DNA of 64,000 nucleotides, taken from VGBO01 sp964453335 (GTDB taxonomy: Bacteria; Actinomycetota; Acidimicrobiia; Acidimicrobiales; CAIXPF01). Below are positions 41,685 through 49,791 of this stretch, one piece after another; positions within the stretch are counted from its first letter, which is position 1, and the number at the start of each line of letters is the position of its first letter. Position numbers and translations under genes: made by a program. The DNA lies in NCBI GenBank assembly GCA_964453335.1, contig CAYVOK010000015.1, positions 1 through 64,000 of the forward strand. Reading direction: 5' to 3'. The notes under the pieces were generated by a model. That model was not told where the DNA came from and did no database searches. It saw only the letters and a list, made by a program, of their open reading frames with translations.

Positions 41685-42299
41685 ATGGCACTCGAACTGC
41701 CCCCGCTGCCCTACGCCTTCGACGCCCTCGAGGCGGCGATCGACGCCGAGACGATGCAGATCCACCACGATCTGCACCACAACGCGTACGTCACGAACGC
41801 GAACAACGCGCTGAAGGACCACCCGGACCTCGCCGCGAAGTCGGCCGACGAACTGATCCGCAACCTCGGTGCGGTGCCCGAGGCGATCCGCACCGCCGTG
41901 CGCAACAACGCCGGCGGTCACGTGAACCACTCGATGTTCTGGAACCTGATGAGCCCGAACGGCGGCGGTGCCCCGACGGGTGCGCTCGCCGAGGCGATCG
42001 ACTCCGTGTTCGGCGACTTCGACTCGTTCAAGAACACGTTCAACGACGGCGGCGTGAAGCGGTTCGGCTCGGGCTGGGTGTGGCTCGTCGTGTCGCCCGC
42101 CGGTCGGCTCGAGGTCGTCTCGACCCCGAACCAGGACAACCCGGTGATGGACGGCCTCGGCGAGGTCGTGCTCGGCAACGACGTGTGGGAGCACGCCTAC
42201 TACCTGCGCTACCGCAACCGTCGCCCCGAGTACCTGGCGAACTGGTGGAACGTCGTCGACTGGAACGCGGCCGGCGCCCGGTTCGACGCCCTGCGCTGA
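41685..42299 (+). CDS. sodA: Superoxide dismutase (Mn/Fe)
   Basis: Converts superoxide to oxygen and peroxide; cytoplasmic, 204 residues. Metal ligands are recognisable: the first His in MQIHHDLHHNAYV, the second in GGHVNHSMFW, and Asp plus His in GNDVWEHAYYLRYRNRRPEY. Residues around the second ligand and the GSGWVWLVV strand fit the Mn/cambialistic type more than the strict Fe type, but metal choice is uncertain. It is placed between imuB and dnaE2 with its own promoter, ribosome-binding site and a hairpin behind it. Confidence 0.95.
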   Translation: MALELPPLPYAFDALEAAIDAETMQIHHDLHHNAYVTNANNALKDHPDLAAKSADELIRNLGAVPEAIRTAVRNNAGGHVNHSMFWNLMSPNGGGAPTGALAEAIDSVFGDFDSFKNTFNDGGVKRFGSGWVWLVVSPAGRLEVVSTPNQDNPVMDGLGEVVLGNDVWEHAYYLRYRNRRPEYLANWWNVVDWNAAGARFDALR

Positions 42300-42330
42300 A
42301 CCTCCCCGCTCTCCACCGACATCCGTCGCG

Positions 42331-42360
42331 ACCGGCCGTCACCCTGGGGTGGCGGCCGGT
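42331..42360 (+). terminator. Strong hairpin after sodA
   Basis: Thirty bases fold into a nearly perfect stem: ACCGGCCG pairs with CGGCCGGT, then a T-G wobble, then CACCC with GGGTG. No T-run follows. It would separate sodA from the LexA-controlled dnaE2. Confidence 0.6.
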
Positions 42361-42398
42361 GCGCGTCCGGCCCGTTGCGGCACCCGCCGGACGCGCGA

Positions 42399-42414
42399 TA
42401 GAACACATGTTCGA
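42399..42414. promoter_or_regulatory. LexA (SOS) box at the dnaE2 start
   Basis: GAACACATGTTC (42401-42412) is a perfect palindrome of the GAAC-N4-GTTC type. It touches the ATG at 42414, so LexA would block initiation directly. Confidence 0.8.
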
Positions 42415-45400
42415 TGGGCTTCGAGAACCCCCCGGTGCCGTGGTCGGAACTCGAACGTCGTCTCGGCAACGGGGGGACGGCGGGACGGCGCGCCGTCCGA
42501 CACCCGGGTGACGGCAGCGACAGCCCGGCCTGGTCCCGTCGCCGGCAGCCCTACGAACCGGAGCTCGTCGCACCCCCGGCCCCGGTGGCGGAGCGGCGTC
42601 CGACGGGTGACGACGTCGCCTACGCCGAACTGCACTGCCACTCGAACTTCTCCTTCCTCGACGGGGCGTCCTCACCCGAACAGCTCGTCGCGGAGGCGTC
42701 CCGTCTCGGTCTCGCTGCGCTCGCCCTCACCGACCACGACGGGTTGTACGGCGTGGTGCGCTTCGCGGAGGCGGCCCGGGCGCACGGGCTCCCCACCGTG
42801 TTCGGGGCGGAGATCACCCTCACCGCGGCGACGGACCGGCCCGACCGCCGGTCCGGGCCGGTCGACCCGGCGGGGGAGCACCTGCTCGTGCTCGCCCGGG
42901 GGACGGAGGGGTACGTGCGGCTGTCCCGGGCGATCTCCGCCGCGCAGCTCGCCGGGTCGAAGGGCGCCCCCCGCCTCGACCTCGACGGTCTCGCCGACCT
43001 CGGTGGCGGTGCGGGGTCGGCCGCATGGGTGGTGGGGACGGGATGCCGCAAGGGTGCGGTGGTCCGGGCGCTGCAGGAGGGTGGCCCGGCGGCGGCACGG
43101 CGGCGACTCGACGAGCTCGTCGACCGGTTCGGACGCGACGGCGTCGTCGTGGAGCTGTGGGACCACGGCGACCCGCTCGACGGGGTGCGCAACGACGCCC
43201 TCGTCGAGCTCGCCGCCCGGGTCGGGGTCGACCCGGTGGTGACGAACAACGTGCACTACGCCCGGCCGGCGCAACGACGGCTCGCAGCCACCGTCGCCGC
43301 GGTCCGGGCCCGCCGTTCCCTCGACGACATCGACCCGTGGCTGCCGGCGTGCGGGGCCGCGCACCTGCGTTCCCCGCGGGAGCAGGCGGCACGGTTCGCC
43401 CGCTACCCCGGGGCGGTGGAACGGTCGGTGGACCTCGCCCGGGCCTGCGCGTTCGATCTCGCCCTCGTCGCCCCGCGGCTCCCGGCGTTCCCCGTCCCCG
43501 CGGGGCACGACGAGATGAGTTGGCTGCGCACCCTCGTGGCGGAGGGGGCGGAACGGCGGTACGGCCGGCCCGGCGGCCCCGACGACGGCGCCCACCGCCA
43601 GATCGAGCACGAGCTCGCGGTGATCGAACAGCTCGGGTTCCCCGGCTACTTCCTCACGGTGTGGGACATCGTGATGTTCTGCCGGCGTTCCGACATCTAC
43701 TGCCAGGGGCGCGGGTCGGCGGCGAACTCCGTCGTCTGTTACGTGCTCGGCATCACGAACGTGGACGCCTGGCGGCTCGGGCTGTTGTTCGAACGGTTCC
43801 TGTCGACCGAACGCGACGGTCCGCCCGACATCGACCTCGACATCGAGTCCGGGCGGCGCGAGGAGGTCATCCAGTACGTCTACGACCGCTACGGGCGCAC
43901 GCATGCCGCGCAGGTCGCGAACGTGGTCACCTACCGGGCGCGTTCGGCGGTGCGCGACACCGCCCGGGCGCTCGGGTTCGCCCCGGGTCAACAGGACGCC
44001 TGGTCCCGTCAGGTCGACGCCTGGGGGCGGGTGGAGGCGACTGCGGCGGAGGAGGGGCACGGCATCCCCGAGGACGTGCTGGTCCTCGCCGCCGCGGTCG
44101 AGGACGCGCCCCGGCATCTCGGGATCCACTCCGGGGGCATGGTGATCTGCGACCGGCCGGTGGTCGACGTGTGCCCGGTCGAGTGGGCGAGCCGGCGCGA
44201 CCGTTCGGTGCTGCAGTGGGACAAGGACGACTGTGCGGCGGTCGGTCTCGTGAAGTTCGATCTGCTCGGGCTCGGGATGCTCACCGTGCTGCACCGCACG
44301 GTCGACCTCGTGGCCGCCCATCACGGGGTCACGATCGACCTCGGTGCCCTGCCCCAGGAGGACGGGGTCTACGACCTGCTGTGCGCGGCGGACACGGTCG
44401 GGGTGTTCCAGGTGGAGTCACGGGCCCAGATGGCGACCCTGCCCCGGCTGCGGCCCCGCACCTTCTACGACATCGTCATCGAGGTCGCGCTGATCCGACC
44501 CGGTCCCATCCAGGGCGGGTCGGTGCACCCCTACATCCGGCGGCGGAACGGCCGGGAACCGGTCACCTACCTGCACCCGCTCCTCGAACCGGCGTTGCGC
44601 AAGACCCTCGGGGTCCCGCTCTTCCAGGAACAACTCATGCAGATCGCGATCGACGTCGGCGGGTTCACCCCGGCGGAAGCGGACCAGTTGCGCCAGGCGA
44701 TGGGTTCCAAGCGGAGTCGTGCACGGATGGAACGGTTGCGGGCACGGTTCGGTGCGGGGGCGGCCGCGCGCGGGGTCGACGGGGCGACGACCGCGGCGAT
44801 CTGGGACAAGCTCGCCGCGTTCGCGAACTACGGGTTCCCCGAGAGCCACTCGGTGTCCTTCGCCCACCTCGTCTACGCGTCGGCGTGGTGCAAGCTCCAC
44901 TACCCGGCGGCGTTCTGTGCGGCGTTGCTCGACGCCCAGCCGATGGGCTTCTACGCCCCGCACACCATCGTGCAGGACGCCCGCCGGCACGGGGTCGAGG
45001 TCCGCACCCCGCACGTGAACGCGTCGGGCCCGGTGCCCACCCTCGAGGCGTGCGCGACCTCGGCGGGCGGGATGGCGGTGCGGCTCGGCATCCGGTCGGT
45101 GCGGGAGGTGGGGGAGGATCTCGCCGACCGGATCGCAGCGGGTCGTCCCTACGTCGACGGTGATGACCTGCGACGCCGGACCGGTGCGGGTCTGCGGGCG
45201 CTCGAGGAGCTCGCGCTCGCCGGGGCGCTCGACGGTCTGCCGGACCCGGTCGGTCGACCGCTCGACCGGCGCCGGGCGCTGTGGGCGGCGGGGGCGTTGG
45301 CGCAGTCCGCCCCGGACCGGCTCCCCGGGATCGTGGTCGGCGCGGACGCCCCCGGGTTGCCGGCGATGACCGCGGAGGAGGAGGCCCTCGCCGACCTGCG

Positions 45401-45785
45401 GGCGACGGGGATCTCGCCCGAGGGGCATCCGACACGGTTCCACCGGGACGTCCTCGACGAGATCGGCGTCGTCACCGCCGCAGGGCTGCCGGGGGTGGAG
45501 GACCGGGCACGGGTCCGTGTCGCCGGTGTCGTCACCCATCGGCAACGTCCGGCGACGGCGGGTGGCACCACGTTCCTCAACCTCGAGGACGAGACCGGGC
45601 TCGTCAACGTCGTGGTGTCCCGGGGGTGCTGGGTCCGCCATCGACGGATCGCCCGGGACGCGCCGGCGCTGGTGGTGCGGGGGCGACTCGAACGGGGGGA
45701 GGGTGGTGTGGTGAACATCGTCGCCGAGCGTCTCGAGTCCCTCGATGCGGTGGTCGTGCCGCTGCGTTCCCGGGACTTCCACTGA
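42414..45785 (+). CDS. dnaE2: Error-prone DNA polymerase DnaE2
   Basis: SOS-induced replicative-type polymerase that copies past lesions with ImuA' and ImuB; 1123 residues. The N-terminal PHP domain starts at YAELHCHSNFSFLDGASSP. The catalytic triad is D472, D474 and D476 in PPDIDLDIESGRREEV. Other C-family motifs include YCQGRGSAANSVVCYVLGI, FQVESRAQMATLPRLRP, VALIRPGPIQGGSVHPYIRR, FQEQLMQIAIDVGGF and FANYGFPESHSVSFAHLVY. The C-terminal OB fold (RVRVAGVVTHRQRPATAGG, FLNLEDETGLVNVVV) is present; the tau-binding tail of DnaE1 is absent, as usual for DnaE2. Confidence 0.97.
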   Translation: MGFENPPVPWSELERRLGNGGTAGRRAVRHPGDGSDSPAWSRRRQPYEPELVAPPAPVAERRPTGDDVAYAELHCHSNFSFLDGASSPEQLVAEASRLGLAALALTDHDGLYGVVRFAEAARAHGLPTVFGAEITLTAATDRPDRRSGPVDPAGEHLLVLARGTEGYVRLSRAISAAQLAGSKGAPRLDLDGLADLGGGAGSAAWVVGTGCRKGAVVRALQEGGPAAARRRLDELVDRFGRDGVVVELWDHGDPLDGVRNDALVELAARVGVDPVVTNNVHYARPAQRRLAATVAAVRARRSLDDIDPWLPACGAAHLRSPREQAARFARYPGAVERSVDLARACAFDLALVAPRLPAFPVPAGHDEMSWLRTLVAEGAERRYGRPGGPDDGAHRQIEHELAVIEQLGFPGYFLTVWDIVMFCRRSDIYCQGRGSAANSVVCYVLGITNVDAWRLGLLFERFLSTERDGPPDIDLDIESGRREEVIQYVYDRYGRTHAAQVANVVTYRARSAVRDTARALGFAPGQQDAWSRQVDAWGRVEATAAEEGHGIPEDVLVLAAAVEDAPRHLGIHSGGMVICDRPVVDVCPVEWASRRDRSVLQWDKDDCAAVGLVKFDLLGLGMLTVLHRTVDLVAAHHGVTIDLGALPQEDGVYDLLCAADTVGVFQVESRAQMATLPRLRPRTFYDIVIEVALIRPGPIQGGSVHPYIRRRNGREPVTYLHPLLEPALRKTLGVPLFQEQLMQIAIDVGGFTPAEADQLRQAMGSKRSRARMERLRARFGAGAAARGVDGATTAAIWDKLAAFANYGFPESHSVSFAHLVYASAWCKLHYPAAFCAALLDAQPMGFYAPHTIVQDARRHGVEVRTPHVNASGPVPTLEACATSAGGMAVRLGIRSVREVGEDLADRIAAGRPYVDGDDLRRRTGAGLRALEELALAGALDGLPDPVGRPLDRRRALWAAGALAQSAPDRLPGIVVGADAPGLPAMTAEEEALADLRATGISPEGHPTRFHRDVLDEIGVVTAAGLPGVEDRARVRVAGVVTHRQRPATAGGTTFLNLEDETGLVNVVVSRGCWVRHRRIARDAPALVVRGRLERGEGGVVNIVAERLESLDAVVVPLRSRDFH

Positions 45786-45812
45786 ACCGGTGCCGGTACG
45801 GCGTCGGTGCCG

Positions 45813-46649
45813 TCACCCGTCGGCGGTGTCGATCTCGGCGGGTGCAGGTGCGGTGGTGCGGCGCAGGGCGACGAGTCGGGTGGTGGTGGGCAGCACGATC
45901 CGGTCCGGGCCGGCCTCGGGGTCGACCCCGGCCCGCACGGTCGCGGCGAGTGCGGCGAGGAGCGCGCTGCGACGGTCGTCGGGGAGGATCCGGTGGTCGG
46001 ACTGCGTCGCGAGCAGGTCGACGTAACCGTCGGCGTCGAGCGTGCGCCGCCAGGGGACCTCGACGACGACGGGTGGGTCGAACCACGCGCGGGCGACGGT
46101 GCGGACGGGACCACCCGGCGCGTCGACGTCCCGCCCTTTCGCCCCCGGTTCACGGGCGCGGAGGTCGGGTGCGTGACGGGCGTAGTGCACGTCGAGCCGG
46201 GCCCGGACGTCGGCGGGCAACGGGTCGGGGTGGTGCCAGCACAGGCCGAGGATCCCGCCCGGCCGCAGCAGTCGGGCGGCGTGGTGCCACCCGCGGGTGG
46301 CGTCGACCCAGTGCCACGACTGGAAGGCGGCGACGAGGTCGACGTCGGCCGGCGCAGCGTCGTAGGACTCGAAGGTCGTCGTGGCGACCTCGACGGTGCG
46401 CCCGTCGAACCGGTCGCGCAGGATCCCCGCCATCGGGGCCGACGGTTCGAGCGCGACGACCCGGAACCCCACGGCCACGAGCCCCGCGGTGCCGTGGCCG
46501 GTCCCCGCGCCGATCTCGACGGCCCGCCGCCCCGGGGAGAGCGCGGCGAGCACGGTCGCGATCAGCGGGTCGTAGGGGGTGCGCAACCTGTCGTAGAGGT
46601 CGGCCACCTCCCCGAAGACGCGGGCCTGGGGTCGTTGCTCGGCCGGCAC
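45813..46649 (-). CDS. Class I SAM-dependent methyltransferase
   Basis: A 278-residue methyltransferase with a Rossmann fold: motif I AVEIGAGTGHGTAGL, motif II RVVALEPSAPMAGIL, then DVDLVAAFQSWHWVD and the post-motif HHAARLLRPGGILGLCWHH. The FGEVADLYDRLRTPY start resembles ubiquinone/menaquinone-type (UbiE-like, type 11) enzymes, but the substrate is unknown. GTG 46649 has a TACGCT element 6 nt upstream. It converges on dnaE2. Confidence 0.88.
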   Translation of the reverse strand: MPAEQRPQARVFGEVADLYDRLRTPYDPLIATVLAALSPGRRAVEIGAGTGHGTAGLVAVGFRVVALEPSAPMAGILRDRFDGRTVEVATTTFESYDAAPADVDLVAAFQSWHWVDATRGWHHAARLLRPGGILGLCWHHPDPLPADVRARLDVHYARHAPDLRAREPGAKGRDVDAPGGPVRTVARAWFDPPVVVEVPWRRTLDADGYVDLLATQSDHRILPDDRRSALLAALAATVRAGVDPEAGPDRIVLPTTTRLVALRRTTAPAPAEIDTADG

Positions 46650-46655
46650 GGTCGC

Positions 46656-46661
46656 AGCGTA
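46656..46661 (-). promoter_or_regulatory. -10 element, methyltransferase gene
   Basis: TACGCT on the minus strand, 6 nt before the GTG at 46649. Confidence 0.45.
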
Positions 46662-46690
46662 GGGGTGCCACCGGCCCGCCTGTGGGCCGC

Positions 46691-46696
46691 TAGAGT
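46691..46696 (+). promoter_or_regulatory. -10 element, PhoU/TrkA-C gene
   Basis: TAGAGT ends 9 nt before the GTG at 46706. Confidence 0.45.
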
Positions 46697-46705
46697 CTCG
46701 GCCCA

Positions 46706-47950
46706 GTGGACAGCGGGAAACGTCGCAGCCTGCGGTCGATGCTGGCCGAGGCGAAGGACACGTCGGAGCTGATGGTGGACCTCGCCTACGCGGCGCTCTA
46801 CTTCGGCGATCCGGACATGGCCGAGGAGGTCGGCGAACTCCAGGACGACCTGCAGGAGTTGGCGTCCGACATGCGGTCGGTGTGCGTGCTCAGCGCCCGC
46901 ACCCCGCAGGACGCCGCGGCGATGTCGTCGGTGCTGCAGGTGATCGACTGCATCCTGCGCATCGCGGACGACGCCGGGGCGATCGCCCGGATCGTCACGC
47001 ACCAGCTCGGCATCCCCGCCGAGCTCGTCGCCGACCTCTCCAAGGCCGAGGAGGTCGCGCACCGGGTCCTCGTCCGCGAGGGCTCGCACATGGCGCACCG
47101 TCCGCTCGCCGGGCTCGAGCTGCCCACCGTGACGGGTATGCGGGTGACGGCGATCCGCCGCGGGCGCGAGTGGATCACCGACGACATCGACGGCGACGTC
47201 GTCCTGCTGCCCTCCGACGTGATCTTCCTGCACGGACCGCCGGCCGGGATCACCCGGATCCGTGAGATGGCAGGTGCGCCGTACTGGCAGCCGACCACGA
47301 CCGACGACGGTCCTGCGTTGTCGGACCTCGACCGGGCGGTGGACGTGCTCGTCGAGATGAAGAACCTCTCCGAGGTCGCGGTGGGACTCGCGTACTCGGC
47401 GCTCGTGCTGCGTGATCCGTTGCTCGCCGCGGAGGTGAAGCAGCTCGAGGACCGGCTCGACGACATGAAGGACCGTCTCGAGCTCTGGGTGCTGCGGGCG
47501 GCAGGCCGGGACCTCGACCCCGGGGCGTTGCGCGGCCTCCTGCACCTGTCCCAGGCGGCGGAGGATCTCGGCAACCAGGCCAAGCAGATGGTCTGGCTCG
47601 TCGAGGATCCCGACGACGAGGTGCACCCGATCCTCGCGATCGCGTTCGGCGAGACCGACGAGGTGGTCTTCCAGGCCCCCGTCGCCCCGGGTGCGCGGGC
47701 CGACGGCGCGTCGCTCACTGAGCTGGCGCTCGACGTCGAGCCCGGGTTCCAGGTGCTCGCTATCCGACGCGCCGGCGGGTATCTGTATCGCCCGCGTGGG
47801 TCGGTGGTGCTGTTCGCCGAGGACGAGCTGATCGCCCAGGGTCCCTACGAGGGTCGTGAGGCGCTCGCCGAGGTGCTTGGTTGGGCGGTCGAGTTCGACG
47901 AGGACACCGGCGAGATGGAGCTCCATCCGCTCGAAGGTGTGCGGTCGTGA
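46706..47950 (+). CDS. Tandem PhoU-TrkA_C (RCK_C) domain protein
   Basis: A 414-residue soluble protein built from two copies of the same module. Each has a PhoU-like helical part (LMVDLAYAALYFGDPDMAEE, then VAVGLAYSALVLRDPLLAAE) followed by a TrkA C-terminal domain (GMRVTAIRRGREWITDDIDG with LLPSDVIFLHGPP; and GFQVLAIRRAGGYLYRPRGS with LFAEDELIAQGP). TrkA_C domains sense ligands for potassium or other ion transporters, so it may regulate a channel encoded elsewhere; no transporter is adjacent. A small SCP2-like gene follows after 7 bases. Confidence 0.85.
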   Translation: MDSGKRRSLRSMLAEAKDTSELMVDLAYAALYFGDPDMAEEVGELQDDLQELASDMRSVCVLSARTPQDAAAMSSVLQVIDCILRIADDAGAIARIVTHQLGIPAELVADLSKAEEVAHRVLVREGSHMAHRPLAGLELPTVTGMRVTAIRRGREWITDDIDGDVVLLPSDVIFLHGPPAGITRIREMAGAPYWQPTTTDDGPALSDLDRAVDVLVEMKNLSEVAVGLAYSALVLRDPLLAAEVKQLEDRLDDMKDRLELWVLRAAGRDLDPGALRGLLHLSQAAEDLGNQAKQMVWLVEDPDDEVHPILAIAFGETDEVVFQAPVAPGARADGASLTELALDVEPGFQVLAIRRAGGYLYRPRGSVVLFAEDELIAQGPYEGREALAEVLGWAVEFDEDTGEMELHPLEGVRS

Positions 47951-47957
47951 GGACCCG

Positions 47958-48284
47958 GTGACGACCGAGGACGATCTCTCGACCGTCGCGCCGACCTGGA
48001 AGGGGCGCACCTACCACGGACCCCGGCGCACGATCGACGTCGTCGTCGGTGGTGCACCGTCGGGGACGCTCACCTACCACGTCGTCCTCGTCGACGGCGC
48101 GGTTCCCGACGTCGTTGCCGGTGCCGCACCCGACCGGCCGGATGCCACGCTCGAACAGGTGTGGACCGATGCCGTGGCGCAGGCGACGGGGACGTTGGCC
48201 CCCGTGGTCGCGTTCATGCGCGGGCAGACGAAGACGAAGGGCGCGACCCGTCCCGTCTACGAGCTCCTCCGCCTGTTGGGCTGA
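47958..48284 (+). CDS. SCP2-like sterol-carrier domain protein
   Basis: A 108-residue protein. The second half, with ATLEQVWTDAVAQATGTLAP, VVAFMRGQTKTKG and a final hydrophobic helix, follows the SCP-2 pattern of a small lipid-binding fold. The first half is beta-rich. The match is by pattern only and could be wrong. GTG 47958 is 7 bases behind the PhoU-TrkA_C gene, so they are probably cotranscribed. Confidence 0.65.
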   Translation: MTTEDDLSTVAPTWKGRTYHGPRRTIDVVVGGAPSGTLTYHVVLVDGAVPDVVAGAAPDRPDATLEQVWTDAVAQATGTLAPVVAFMRGQTKTKGATRPVYELLRLLG

Positions 48285-48315
48285 CCGCCCGGTCCGACGA
48301 GCGCAGCGGACGCCG

Positions 48316-49149
48316 TCAGCCAGCGCGTTGTGCGGCGCGCAGTTCCCGGTAGCCGATGCGTCGCACGCCGGCGAGCACTGCGGCGAGTTCTGCGTCGCCG
48401 GTGGCGAGGTTGTAGTCGTCGACCCGGTGCGCCCAGTCGGGTGCGTACGCCCGGAGCTCGGCGCTGTCGATCGCCGGGCGGAGCCGGACCTCGGTCACGC
48501 CGGGCTCGAGGCCACGCAGCACCTCGAGCAGCGCGGTCCGGGACCCGGCCGATCGCAGGCTCACCACGCGGTCGACGTGTACGACGTCGGCCTCGGCGGC
48601 GAGTTCGCGCAGCGGGAACCGGATCCGGGCCTCGACCGCAGGTTCAGGGAGGCGGACGGGGAGGCGGAACTCCGCCGCGAGGTCGAGGTAGACGTCGAAG
48701 AACTCGGGCCGGAGCAGGAGCGCGTCGAGGTGGCTCGTGAGGTGGGTGACGTCGATGCCCCACTGCACCGCCCGTTCGAGCTGCGCCCGCCCTTCGCGAC
48801 GGACCTCCTCGACGTCCGCGTGGTCCCAGAGGTCCTCGACGGTCCGCGGGAAGCCGCCGTCGCCGTCGTGCAGCGTCGGGGACATGGTGATCGGACCCCA
48901 GCGGAGATGGTCGTTCTCGGCGTTGAGGGTGAGCTGGACGCCGAGGTCGTCGAGGTTCGTCGCCCGGGCGGCGGCGTCGCGCGCCCAGGGGCAGGGGACC
49001 ATCAGCGACGCCGTGGTCGCCACCCCGAGCCGGAGCGCACCGAGGACGCCCTGGGTCGTGGCGTGGCTGACGCCGAGGCCACTGCAGGACACCACGAGGG
49101 CTCGGGTGCCCTCGGGGAGGCCGAGTCGCTGGAGGAGGGGGGTGGTCAC
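48316..49149 (-). CDS. YdjC/ChbG-like deacetylase family protein with altered active site
   Basis: A 277-residue member of the YdjC (ChbG/HpnK) carbohydrate deacetylase family, recognised from GVATTASLMVPCPWARDAAA, LRWGPI and THLTSHLDALLLRPEFFDVY. The metal-binding ADDxG segment near the N-terminus reads SCSGLG here (S23 and G24 replace the two Asp), and the His of the LHLTL motif is Q72. Only the third His region is kept. It may therefore be catalytically dead or have another function. A -10 element lies 8 nt before the GTG at 49149. Confidence 0.78.
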   Translation of the reverse strand: MTTPLLQRLGLPEGTRALVVSCSGLGVSHATTQGVLGALRLGVATTASLMVPCPWARDAAARATNLDDLGVQLTLNAENDHLRWGPITMSPTLHDGDGGFPRTVEDLWDHADVEEVRREGRAQLERAVQWGIDVTHLTSHLDALLLRPEFFDVYLDLAAEFRLPVRLPEPAVEARIRFPLRELAAEADVVHVDRVVSLRSAGSRTALLEVLRGLEPGVTEVRLRPAIDSAELRAYAPDWAHRVDDYNLATGDAELAAVLAGVRRIGYRELRAAQRAG

Positions 49150-49157
49150 CGCCCGCC

Positions 49158-49163
49158 ACGCTA
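49158..49163 (-). promoter_or_regulatory. -10 element, YdjC-like gene
   Basis: TAGCGT on the minus strand, 8 nt before the GTG at 49149. Confidence 0.45.
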
Positions 49164-49179
49164 GCGGTGACGGCGGTGG

Positions 49180-49731
49180 TCATCGGCCGCTCCCTGCGCC
49201 GCACCGGCCCCACTGGCCGAGACCGGCGGTGCGGGCGGCCGCCTCGGCCGCGGCGAAGTCGTCGGCGAACGCCGTGTTCGGGGGGAGTGGCAGGACGGCG
49301 GCGTAGCCCTCGGCGACGAGGGTCAGGTTCACGAACAGGTCGTCGGCCCGGCGCAGGACGTAGGCGAGGAGGCGGTCGTAGCGGTCGCGTTCCTCGACGT
49401 CGCCGACCAGGTCGACCTCGGTGCCGGTAGGCAACAGGTCCCCGAGCCGCGCCGAGGCCTCCGGGCCGAAGCACTCCACCGGTTCGGTGGGATGGACGGT
49501 CTCGGGGGTGTCGATACCGATGAGGCGGACACGTTCGGTCCGTCCGTCGATCGCGACCTCGACGGTGTCGCCGTCGACGACCGCGACGACGGTGACGACC
49601 CCCGGTCCCGACGAGGCCGCGGTGGTGCGACGGCCGGCCTCGTCGGATGCTGGTGTGCAGGCTGCGGTGAGGGCGAGGAGCGCGACGCCGCAGCGACGCC
49701 ACGCGGACGGGTGCCCGGGTTCGCCGGTCAC
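49180..49731 (-). CDS. Exported thermonuclease-like (SNase) lipoprotein
   Basis: Predicted surface or secreted nuclease of 183 residues with a lipoprotein signal (lipobox TAAC). The staphylococcal-nuclease fold keeps its active-site residues: Asp in VVDGDTVEV, Arg, Asp, Thr and Glu in RLIGIDTPE, and the second Arg in DRYDRLLAYVL. It may degrade extracellular DNA or RNA for nutrients. GTG 49731 follows a GGAGG-type ribosome-binding site. Confidence 0.87.
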   Translation of the reverse strand: MTGEPGHPSAWRRCGVALLALTAACTPASDEAGRRTTAASSGPGVVTVVAVVDGDTVEVAIDGRTERVRLIGIDTPETVHPTEPVECFGPEASARLGDLLPTGTEVDLVGDVEERDRYDRLLAYVLRRADDLFVNLTLVAEGYAAVLPLPPNTAFADDFAAAEAAARTAGLGQWGRCGAGSGR

Positions 49732-49791
49732 GGTGGTTCCTCCCGCTGGAGGGGTGCACGGCGGCCTCGGGGCCGCGAGCGCGGAGCGGCG

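Noticed and set aside
39079..41691. Very long minus-strand frames opposite imuA' and imuB
   Set aside because: Low-complexity Arg/Pro/Ser-rich translation, no family motif, and the opposite strand has clear genes, LexA control and a start-stop overlap.
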